This document shows, one piece after another, positions 1-11,800 of a stretch of 64,000 nt of DNA; the stretch's first letter is position 1; each line of letters starts with the position of its first letter. The notes beneath the pieces are model-generated. The model was given only the letters and a program-made list of their open reading frames with translations, ran no database searches and had not been told where the DNA came from. The stretch comes from Drosophila pseudoobscura (Eukaryota; Arthropoda; Insecta; Diptera; Drosophilidae), in contig NC_046683.1 in the NCBI RefSeq assembly GCF_009870125.1, positions 9,238,001 to 9,302,000 of the forward strand, written 5' to 3'. The translations under genes and the position numbers were made by a program.

Positions 1-3000
1 CATGTATGTATGTATATGTAGTATTTTATGTTCGGGTATATGTATATGGGGGGGATGGCCAGTGGATAGATTTTTAGATGGTTTGGTTGCTTGTTTGTGT
101 CTAGATTTGGTTTTATTGTTATTATATAATTGCTGCACACACACACACACACACATACACACACACGAGACAGAGAAAGAGAGAGGAGCAGCTCTTAATT
201 AAAATTGCAACAAATGAACAATGAGACAGTGTCAAAGGCTGCCTGCCCCCCGAAACCCGAACCCCGAACCCCGAACGCCAAACTGAGACAACTGTTGCAC
301 AATGACATCCCAAGCTCAAGCTCGAGATGAATCCAAATAAAATTTCAATTAAATCAATTCAAGCATGTGGCAAGGCATGCTGCAGTTAGCCAGAGTGAGC
401 AGCCCCTCTCCCTCCCCCGCCGGGGGTCAAATAAGGTCGAGACTGGGGTCCAGCGTCAAGTGTCCTTCGGCCGGGCTGCATTCTCAAGTGCTCCACATGC
501 ACAGTGGACACATGCAACAACCTGAAGCAGCTGTAATTGAATTTCGGCTTTGCTGATTCTGGATTCTGCTCAGTTCTATTCTCTATTCTGCTCTGTTATG
601 CTGCTGCTGCTGCTGCTGCTCTGCACTTCTGGAGTGGCTTGTTATCTTGTATTTGTTTAATTTTATTTTGCTGGCAGTCATCCACTGATGGAAAGATTAC
701 TGCTGGAAGCCAAAGATGCAAGTGAAGGCGAGGCGGGGCGGCTGTTGCAGTTGCCGTTGCCGTTGCCGTTGCTGTTGCTGTTGAGCAGCTGTTGCTTGTC
801 AGCCATTGAGACATTACAAAGCGAAGACCATTTACATGGATGCACACATACACACACACTCACAGATGCAACCACTCACACATGCCCATTCATACACACG
901 CACACGCACGCACACAAACTCATTTCATTATTAAATCAAAAAAGTTGAGTAAATTTCTGCCAGCGCGTGTATGTATGTCCGTCTCTCTCTGCCACTGTCT
1001 GTCTCTTTCTGTGTGTGTAACAATTCAACTTGATTGCCATTTGTTTTTAGCGAGCTGCTGTGTCCTGCCCTCCCCCCTCCCCCCTCCCCCCTCCGCACCC
1101 CACTCCCTCCACACGGCCACCAATGCCTCCAACAGCACTACATGCGGCAAATGTTTTGCGGCCAACACACGCACACAAGTACATGCACCATCGCCATGCC
1201 ATCCCACATCCAACATCCCTCTCCAGAGAAGTAAGCGGTGTATTCAATTAAACTTCCGTCAAACATGAAGCATCCTCCGACACGCCCACACCACCACCCA
1301 GCCACCGTTTCAGGGCTGCCTTGAGGTTATAAAATAAACATGTTGCCACACACAAAATTTAAATAGATACAAGTTTGCTGCCACACTGCATAACACGGAG
1401 AAGCCGCAGTGGAACAGAAAAAAGAAAGGCAACAAAAAAGAAAAAGAATCGCTCAAAGATGATGAAGCAAGTGGATATAAGCAGCAGGATATAAGAATGT
1501 AAGCCAGGAGATGCTCTTTAGCCAAGAGGTAAAAAGTACTAGCCAGAAGGAATTTTAAATGAAAAATAGGTAGGGAAAATATGCCACGAAGGGGGATACA
1601 TCGATAGATAGATAGAAATGAAGCTAAAACGATATATTCAGAGGGATAGAAAATGTAATAAGATTGCCATAGATCCAGAGTCACAGACACAGAAGGATAG
1701 CAACGGTGTAAGTCTTGCTTCTTGAAAATTTCTATAGGCGAGGAAGTCCCTAAAGAGAGAAAGATTGAGATATAGGGAAATCAAAGACAGAAAAACCTGA
1801 TCGTTTTGGCTTTATATACCCACAAATTGGGAATGTGGAAAGAGTATCAAAAGCGGGGGATCTCCATTAAGAACCTTTTCCCCATCTCCATGCCTCATAT
1901 TCTCCTCTTTCCCAAAACAAAAGCAACTTAAAGACAGCAGGCACAACATAACAGAACACAACACAACATAAGTATGATAAAAAGGGGGGAATGCGAAATT
2001 AAAATACAATTTGAAAGCATCAAATAGAGCAATTAAGCGGTGGTCCGCCACCCATTCCCCCACCCGACACACTTGCCACTAGAGAAGGAGCTCCTTTTTG
2101 CCACTCGCTTACACTCGCAACATGGGCACTGTGCCGCACAAAAGTAGGCAACACGCACGGGGATACTGGGATACTGGCACACTCGTGGCATGCTCTCGAA
2201 ACTTGATTACAAGTGTCGCGGAAAGCCCCAAAAAACAACTCGAAAGCGGCTCCATAACCATAATATGTAACTGAGTATTTGGCTGTGTGTATGTATGGGT
2301 GCTTGGGTGCTATTATTGCTCGAACATGTGTGCATGTATGTACGCGTATGATGTGGCAAGTAGTCGTATTTGTTGTGATATTCACGGCATACAACAATGG
2401 GACAACAAGAGCAGTACAAAAGAGCTGCGAGCTAACAGGCAGCAGCCAAGTGGCACCAACAGAAGAGCAATGAAGCAACAACTACACACAATAGAAGCAT
2501 CAGGCAATACAGAGATGAGGCCAAAAGGCCCTGCAGGGGCAGCAGCAATGGAAGTTGCAACAGAAACAGCAGAAATACTATCAGTTAGAAGTGGCAACAG
2601 CAACATCTTCCATGAAACTACTGTAAAATGCCCTTTGGCGAAAGAGCATCCATTGGAAATGTATCATGATGTATCTGCAATCCAAGTAAAGTGAGTCTGA
2701 GTATTCTTTATCGCAGAACAGAGTAGTCCAGAGCACGCCTCGCCTATAAGTTCTAGCTTTTAGCCACCTGCTGAAGTGTGATCTTGATCAAATTGACAAT
2801 TTCTGTAGACCTGTAGACATGGGTATTCGCCAACAGCCACGTTATCAGCACTGCCAAATATTTGATACACCAACGATTTACAGTACCAATATTACCATCA
2901 TCATCAATTGTAGACAGAAGCGATTGGAGCATCAGCAAAGGAAAGAGCAGCGGCAGTAGCAGCAGAAATACTAACAACAACAACAAAAATGAGAGTAACC

Positions 3001-5155
3001 CCAGAGCTACACCAACACAAACAACACCATAAGCTACACAACGAGATACACCAACGACAACCACAATAAAAGTGTTGCAGGCGCTTCACTAGTTCCCGAT
3101 GCTGCTGCTGCTGCTGCTGTTGTTGGCTGCCTTCGTCGTCTATGTAATTTGAAACACTTGTGTCAACGTGCCACCCCCCACCTACCCCCCCACCCCCAAA
3201 AAACCCACTCCACCCTCACTCCCTCTGCATGTTGCCGTTGACATGTTTCTTTGGGTTGTTGCTGCTTTCTGCTGCTGCTGCTACTGCTGCTGCGGTTGTC
3301 AGCGTCTTATTATCATCATCAGTGGCAGCTTTTGGCGGTTTTGTATATTTCCTGCCTCTCAGGAGGGGGCTGGAGAGGCAGTGCTTTTTTCTTTAGCTGC
3401 AAGTTCTTGAAGAGAGCTGGAGCCACTGAGATGGGGCAGGCACTGAGATGGTGGGGTTCTGCTGCTGCTGCTGCTTACAATGAAATTCACTTTGCCAAAA
3501 AGTTTTCATTTCATTAAAAAGTGGCCCAAGCATACAAACAGACATGTGTATATATACGTATGTGTATGTATGCATATGCATCTATGTATGTAGGTGTGTA
3601 TATTTGTGTGTGGTTAACTGACATGCAAGTAATTCATCAAAAGCAAAATGCAACCAACAAAACTGACAGCAGTTGCAGAGTGTATCTGTGTCCGCAACTT
3701 GTGCCCTGTGCCTTTGGCTCTGCCACAGCTGCAACACCCACTCGGAACACACAGACACACGCACACACACAGATAAACTCTCTCACCCACACAGCTGCAA
3801 AGACAAGTCTACGAACTGGCTAAAGATGTTGCCTGAGCTTCAGAGCAAGAACCACCAAAAAAAACAACAAAAACCAAATAAAAAGAAAAAAAAACCAAAA
3901 GTTTGACGAACACCAAGATATAGTTGCTCAGAGGGGACGACAGAGGGCCAAGATGTGGCATGGTGTGTGGTCCTGGCTTAAGGGGCTTAAGGGGTTAACA
4001 GTGTGTGCAAATAATTTGCATAAACATGCGAAATTTAATTATTTCAGAGCAACTCGAAAGCGGAAGCAGGAGACAAATGGAGGGAACCACAATTATTAAA
4101 TCCTTCAAAAGTGGATTACAAAAACATGGAAAATGTTCCCATGTGTGGGTAGGGGTCGAGTTATATTCGAGACTTTCCCCCATACTCTAGGGCATGTCAG
4201 AAGGTTTTTATAAAGTTTTCTTTCCAATGGTTGCCATTCCCTCCTAGAGACCCTCTCCAATGAACCTTCCATTTCGGCGTCTTTCCAATGGTAGCCCCCC
4301 TTAAGATCCTCTCCAATGAACCATCTGTTTAATACTACCCTACTCCACCATCCCCATTCCCCGTTCCACATTCAACCCACCTTCGTGAAGAAATCCCCTT
4401 CTGTACTTGATGGAATGTCAATCAAACTTAACAAATGAACAAAAATCTGCACAAAAAAACAAAAAAGAAAAGAAAAAAAAGGAAAACAAAAAGAATTTGC
4501 TTTTAAATCAAAAGTTTTTTGTTTTTTTGTTTCTGTATTTGTTGTGTAATTCCGTTTTGGTTTGTGATATTAATTGACCTTTTTGGAAAGTTATTTGGAT
4601 GTGCAAAAAATGTGTTTCGGCAATTGGAAATTTCACGGCAAAAAAGATTTAATGAGAAAACCAAGAAATATACAAAAAGAAAACAAAAAAAGAGAAAAAG
4701 TAAAATGAAATTCATGTTTTTAGGCCTTTTTTCCTGCGCGATTTGCACACACACAAATGCAAATACAGATACAGATACAGGAGTACCCAGTAGAGTGGAG
4801 CACTGGGGGATTACTGGGTGTTGCATGAGTATTACGAGCACTCCCATATACATACATATGTAGCTACTGAGAGACAGTACTTTGATTCCGCGCAAAACGC
4901 AATTCTGGTAATAATAACTATCATAGAAAGTACATTCTCTAAATATCGATACATTATTTTTGGCTACCGCTCCGCTCTGCTCCGTTCCGTATGTCCAGTT
5001 TTGTGTGTGTGTGTGTGTGTGGGTCCGTGTGTTTTTTGTTATAAACAATTTAACATTTGCTACTACAACATGTGTACGAGTATTTGTCTCTGTCCGCGTG
5101 TGGGAGTGGGTCCTGTGTCCTGTGTGCGGGGTGTGCGAGTCCGTTAGACTGGGTA
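1..5155. other. noncoding DNA downstream of the DIP stop, including its 3' UTR
   Basis: No supportable gene. It holds (CA)n at 136-166, a CTG run at 601-620, CCGTTG hexamers near 751-783, further CTG/TGC runs near 3100-3120, 3271-3295 and 3461-3474, and (GT)n at 5002-5021. The part next to 5155 should be the DIP 3' UTR; the nearest signal-like hexamer I see on the minus strand is an ATTAAA at 4653-4648, which is weak evidence. Open frames here are low complexity. Confidence 0.6.
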
Positions 5156-5844
5156 TTATAAGAGGCAGAGCGTGAGGAGTAGACCGGACACGGCCGACAA
5201 ACCCATTAAGAGCGGCTGTCGACAGTGCCACCAATGCGGATGGTGCCATGCCTCCTGATGGGTCAGCCAGCTGATGGGACTGAGGCTCGGTTGGGAGGGT
5301 ATGCGGAAGGGAAAGCCGATTCCGAAGCCGAAGCCGCGAAGCCCGGCACCGCCGGAGCTCATTCCGTTGTTGTTGTCGATGGGGCCGCGCACCTCTGTAT
5401 TGCCGCCGTAATAGGGAGGCGGCTTACGTGTGATGCCCGGATCTCCACCTCCACCTGGCGCTCCTCCGACACCACCGACGCCAGCTCCTCCGCCATTCTG
5501 CTGCTGCTGGTGGTGATGGTGATGGTGGTGCTGTTGATGTTGATGCTGATGCTGATTGCCACCGCCGCCGCCAGAGTTGCCAGGCTTATGTGTGGGCGGT
5601 TTATTGCCGCTGGTGTAGTAAACGTGAGGCGATAACGGCGTCAGGCCCTCCCCATCGCCATCGAAATCCTCGGCGGAACCGTACTGCAGCTCCTCGTCGT
5701 CCGGCTGGTATGTGACTTTGACTTGTTGTTTCTGTTTTAAAATGTCATTGGCATCCGCATCCAAGCCGCCGCCTCCGCCACCGCCTCCGCCGCCGTTGCC
5801 CTTTCCGTTCAAGGGATTTTTATTACGATTCGGACCGGGGATTT
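5156..5844 (-). CDS. DIP-theta: DIP terminal coding exon 9 (stalk and GPI-type tail)
   Basis: Acceptor CTTCTTCAG; 228 residues (336-563) ending at TAA 5158-5156. Composition: a run of ten glycines, an acidic QPDDEELQY segment, a His/Gln tract of about 20 residues, several Gly-rich stretches, then a Trp/His-rich stretch and the hydrophobic end LLMGLSAVSGLLLTLCLL. The last segment lacks downstream charged residues, so it reads as a GPI-attachment signal. The codon repeats (GGC, CAC/CAG) will vary in length between alleles and species. Confidence 0.88.
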
Positions 5845-8800
5845 CTGAAGAAGAGGATGAATGAACAAAAAAAAAAAGAAGAAAACAAACCAGAAAATGT
5901 AATTGAAACAAAGGTGCGAATACATCCCAGATACGTATGTATAGCTTTTATGGCCCTCCTCGGCCGGGAGGAGAGAAATGGAAATGGAAAGGGGAAGAAA
6001 GGAAAGGAAAGGAACGGAACGGAACGGAAAGGAACACCTACCATATAGACGTATGCTGCTATCGACCTCGCCGAGAGAGTTCTTGGCTATGCAGCGATAG
6101 GAGCCAACATCGTCCTTCTGGAACTTCCGCACAATCATCGACATCTTCGTCTCGTACATGGACTGGGAGCTCTCCTGTACGTGGTACTTGCCGGAGGTGA
6201 CAATCATCTCACCTGTGGATATCGTGCCAAACAGAAAATCAGCAAACAATAGGCATATATTTCACGGCAAAAGAGTACGGAAAACTCAACGAATACGGAT
6301 CTCTTATCACTAGAACAAAATCACAAAACGAATTCTGAAACACTAGGCAGGCTGTGACCCTAAACACTGGCAATTGTTAGTCTCCTTTGTAAGGCCAGAG
6401 ATATCAGTATTAGTATCGAGCTGTCTCTCAACCTGTAACGAAATACATAACTTTTGTCTAACAAAATATTGTGCGTTCAAAAATTTCCAAAAAATATATT
6501 TGTCAGCAAAAATTTTTCAATCCGATTACAACTGTCCACCATATCTATTAAGTTCCAGTAAGATCATGGGTGAGTAAAAGTCAAGTGAAATCGAATATTA
6601 AGTGTGGTTCGGACCCTGACTCATAGAGAAACTAGTTTTGAGTTTCCGGACTTTCTCGTATTACTCCGTGGTCTCTCTAGCTGATCTCTGCTATTCGCGA
6701 TAGTTACTTCCATCCACTCCCAACCTGTATCCAGCTAGATCTTCTTTCTCCCACTAAGTTCAAGCTATGTTGTGGCCTATCCCATGATACTGTCATCTTG
6801 CTCTTATGTACCTAGTTCTTTGTGGCCGTGGCTCTTTAGGATTTTCCTATAGATTTCCGTACATCCCAAAGTCCTTTGATAGCGCTTAGCTCGCTTACGA
6901 TTTCCTCTGATTTGGGATAATCAAAATGACATTAAACTACTCACTGCCTATATTCATTCATATTCTGAAATTTTATTCGAATTCTAAAACACTAGGAGGC
7001 ACTGCCCTAGCCATTCTAGTACAGCCAGAGATCACTTTGGATTGTGTGTTCGTTTAGTAATGTAATTTTAACAGAAAATTTTCCAGCAAATAGAATTTCA
7101 ACATATAAAGTCGGTTTGATTATGGGTGAGTAATAGTCAAGTGGAAGTGAATGTGAGTGTGAATCCTCGCGTATCCTTGGACTATGTAGGATCGCTATTG
7201 GGTATTGTCGCTTGTCCGCTGCTAGTACCAGGTATTCGCTGTCCCTGTGCTTTTTTTCATGAGTCCTGTGCCGTCCGAAGTCCGTGTCTTCTACTGTCCA
7301 TTTCTTTTAAGTATTTCGGGAATCTGTCGTGGTGGTTCCTTCGGACATTATCTTCTAATATCCTCTACTTTTTAGATTTCTTGTTGCCCCCTTCCGTTGC
7401 TCTTTTTAGGCATAACATCCCAAAAGTATTGTAAATTCTGCAGTCCGCTTTGCTGCGCGGTCCTTTAATATTTTTGAAGCCTAATGACTGGACACTAGGC
7501 ACTGGACTGGGACTGCCACACGACGCAACTCTAAGCACTGTCAAAAATAGAAAAAGAATAAGCCAATAGACCCCCAAAAACCGAAACCAACCCATCCGCA
7601 GTCCAAGGCCCAGTCACAGTCACAGTCGCAGTCGCAGCGCCAGGGCAGGCATCAAACCGACCTACCGCCACCTGGAGCCTGGAACCTGAACGGACGAACG
7701 TGCCACAATCTGACAACTGACTAATGACAATGCCAAACGATTCGATTCGATTCGATGTTGAAGTAATGATGCGTTCGTCCTGGGCCCGACATCTGCATAG
7801 ATGTATGTATCCATGCGAGCATAGGGATATGCAGACAGCTCGGGACAGGGACATGCACACACACACACAGACTTACCCGTGTCCTTAATCCAGTAGTTAA
7901 TTGATTTGGGCGAGGCCTCAACGTGACACTCGATTTGAACATCAGTGCCAAGTGGTGCGCCGACTAATTGATTTGGTACTTGGATGACTGGATGAACTGC
8001 AACGACACAACGACACAACGTCAGGTCGCCCCACACGTGGGGCATTAAAACAGAGTTAGGAAGACGGCTAAATAAAAGCATAAGAGCATGTACATATATT
8101 CCCCCACTAAATCCCATCTCCCCATCTCCCAGCTCCCTCTATAATTGAACTCAAACTTGCAACCATTGGCGAAGCGCTCAAAGCAACTGGACTATTGTTT
8201 GCCAAAAAAATAGCTGTATTGGGTGATTTCAAGCCCTCGAAAGAAGTCCTGATCAGCGTGGGCGCCACCACCACAGTCGCCGTCATCTTGTTTGGACTGA
8301 CTAGAATGAAGGGCATCAAGCGGGGTCGCGGCAGACGCGGTCAAGGCCGCGGTGTAGCTGATGATGTCTCCCGACCCGATGAAACTGGAAATGCACAAGT
8401 GGACAAGTCAGATGAGCCCGCTGCTCCCGGGATAGAACCGTCAGATGATGATCAACTAGATGATCAAGTAGAATACGATGTACAAGCTTCTGGAGATGGT
8501 ATCATGCATCAGAACGTCGCCTCTGCTATCATGTTCTACCCCCACGGGGCAAGGCCCAACATCCGGAATATGCACAACATCTTTGATCATTACAATAACC
8601 AGGGAGTTCGCCACCTGAACATTACCTCTTTGCCACGTTAGATAAGATTTTTGGGAGGTGGCGAGCCGGTGGGCGGTTGGCCTAGAGGGCAGTGCAGTTG
8701 CCACCGCTCACCTCAAGTTTTTATCGAAATCGAATCTGTAATCAACCTGTACGAAACGTTGAATCCAAAATAAATTCTGCACAATGTGAATATTTGGGTA

Positions 8801-11800
8801 CCGCAAGGGAAGGCATCAACTTTTTTTTCGATCTATAAACTCTTTTGAATATCCGTGGATGTGAGATTCTTTACTTTGTAGAAATAAGACAGCATGCTCT
8901 TTCCTTCTCGGGCAGTCCACAAATGGCCATCCCGGTATTCAATGTTCTTCTGTTGGAGATGAGACATCTTAAAGCCCAATTTGTGCAACGACTTCTCGGT
9001 CTCCGTCTGCCCCCAGAGGAAAGCCAACGAACTTGAGGGCCAATTGAGTGTAGCATAATTTGATGGTGTGTGGCTGGCTCTAATGCCACTCCTGATGCTG
9101 CTGTTGCTGCTGCTGTTGCTGCTGTTGCTGCTGTTGCTGCTGCTGTTGGGGCTCATCAGAATGCAGTTCAGGCAGCGTCGGACGGTGAATTGACAACTCT
9201 TTTGCCCAATGGCCCAACTTTCGTATTTATTGTCACTTAGCCTCTCACCTCTCCCTCTCTCTCGCAGGTGCAAGAGTCAGAGACAGAGGAGGATAGCAAG
9301 ATGGAGAGTCATTCGGCCGGCTATAACCAAAATTGGTGGTTTTGTAAAACCTGCCAAAAGCTGCCCAAACGCAAGCCCCCCCCCTACCTCAAACCCCCTC
9401 ACATTCTGGGCAGCTTACAGATTGCATATTGTCTCCGTCTATCTGTGGGGCGGCTCCCTCCCTCTAGCTCGCCAGCTCTCGAGAGCTCCCTTTCTATCCA
9501 TGTTGAGACATTTGTGGCCATGTGCATTGATAGTTGATTGCAGCTCCAACAATGAAACTTCCACAGAGTGTACTCCGTGTCCTGTACGTGTGGCCGGTTC
9601 TCCGCCTCTCCGCCTGTCCGAGTGTCCGTGTGTGTGTGTGTGTGGAGAGTTTTGCAAGTTGGAACGATTTTAATTGATTTCCATGGCCGAGTGCGTTCTG
9701 TCTTATCCATCAACTATCTATCGCTTCTGGTGGTTGGGTTTGGTTAGGGTTTAATAACTTCAATTCTGTCTGGGCATGCGAGGAAATCCCTTAACGTTGT
9801 TTCGGGGATCCCCAATGATGCGTGGTGGAGAAATCACTACTGTTTTTCGGAGGCTGTCAAGGGATCTATGGATATTCCTTCCATTTCTGTTTTTGGTAGC
9901 CGCATTCCCGATCCGATCACTCCTCAATAATAGCGCCTGCCACACAAAACTGAAATACACTGGTCCTCCGCCATGAGAGAAGTCTTTTCTCCACCGTCCG
10001 CTGGTGGATAGGAAATAGTAGCAGCGCTGGCAGCTTGACCAGGCATACGTGCTGGTTGACTGCCTCTACTTTAATCCACACGCACATGCACACGGACACA
10101 CGCATGGAGCTGCCACATTCTGGGTCTATCCTCAGTGAATTTTGTGGAACTCCCAGAGAAGGGGCTAGGGATAGGGATAGGAATAGAGGATTTGGGTCCC
10201 TCAGGTCCCTCGGCACTTTCGCTTGGCGATTTGAAATTTTGCAATGATTATTCTGAGCATGTTCCTACCTGCCTTTGCTTCGGACTGGCCCGGGCCGGGA
10301 CCCCCATGTCGATGCCGGGGCTTCAGAGTCCGCTCAGTTTTGTGGCAAACAAAGCCACAAATATGCACTAATGACGTCGTCAGCTGCCTGGCACTGCCTG
10401 CCTGCCGCCACTCTACAATGCAGCAAAGCACTGCCCGCCTTCTAGCCTGGCAGCCTGGCAGACTGGCAGACTGGCAGCCTTGCAACATCTACATGAAGCA
10501 CATTTTCGGCAATTGTTGCAGCAGGACTGGTGGCGATGGAGAGAGAGAGACGCTGGGGCTTGAGTTGAAGGTGACAAAAATTCGAAACTCATTCAGGAGG
10601 AGGTGCGTGTGCTGGGCCCATGATAGATGGCCTATACAGAGCGTTTCAGCAGTGTAAGTAACACATAATGCTTGCAGCTTGTTTTGTTTCCCCAGTTTCT
10701 ACTGTCTCAACTATGATGAAACGCACTGTATTTAAATGGTTTATATCCACAGCTATTTTGGGGCATTCCACAGCTATGCAAGACTCTACTCCCATAGAGA
10801 GGGGAACACTTTTTCGACCCAAGAAAGTCCAATTGAACGACTTTGTTGGGACCTCTGTTGGCACTGACTTTACTTGTCTGAAATGCAGCGTTCAGTATTT
10901 GCAAATCTGTGATTTTTGGAGTAAAGATAACAATAAGAACATCTCCCTTTTCGGGATGGTACAGAGCTACCTACCAATATAGTACAGAAGGAGAAGTTCC
11001 AATATCTGAAAGAGATGTGTCAAGAGTCTGATTGAAAGATAATAGCGCTGCACGATGCGAGTAGTCCTTGCTCGTAGAAGGGATCTACACACGAGTGTGT
11101 ATGTGCAACTACAGAAGGGAGCGAGTGCCGAGTGCCACAAAGGTGAAGGCATCTAGGGAACCTTTCCACCCATCGAAATCCATCGAGGCGTACTGTGCCT
11201 GAGTGTTTTAGTTTGATGGTTTGATGGAGATGATCCAAGGAGCTGGGGCTGTCCGTTACACTTTTTTGTGCCACATCAACGCCTTGCATGGCTGAATTTT
11301 CTTCTTTGGTGGGGCTTTTTGTTTGCTTGTGGCATCCGCACGTACGTGATTTTTGTCTCATTTTGCAGCGTTTATTTTGTGTGTTCGATTTATGCCGCAT
11401 GACGCGGTGGGGGGGGTGGGTGGACCTGCAGCGATGAACGTGCCTCGTGACCAATCCCCCGGGAGGAGCTCTGGCAAGGCCAGAGCGACAGGAAGTCTGC
11501 GATTCCGGCCTGGTTAAGATGGTTGCCGGCTGCATGTGGCACGCCGTCTCTTCCTGCCGCACTTCCCATAGGTGCCACTAATTAAGCATCTCAGAAAAGT
11601 GGAGGCAACAGCTAGGGGAAGCGCCTAATAAGGCGGCAGCGGAAAGAGAATTTGCAGCGGAAGTGGGTCGAGGAAAATATGGCATACGGCATGCGGCATG
11701 CGGCGCGTGGCAAGCTGCTTGCTTTATCAGCCAGCGACACTGCAGCAGTAGCCCCAGCCCCTCCCAGAATCTGCTCTTGCAACTGACTCCGCAAAAGTTT

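Noticed and set aside
4503..5249. 248-codon minus-strand frame overlapping the DIP 3' end
   Set aside because: Runs through GT microsatellite (His-Thr repeats) and overlaps the last coding exon in another frame.
9097..9147. CRISPR-like or regulatory array at the CTG/CTGTTG tract
   Set aside because: Plain trinucleotide microsatellite in a eukaryotic intron, without spacers.
8833..9273. 146-codon minus-strand frame tail-to-tail with the small gene
   Set aside because: Begins at TTG, contains a poly-Ser/Asn stretch from a CAG tract, and has no clear acceptor. The last 48 codons look more protein-like but are not enough.
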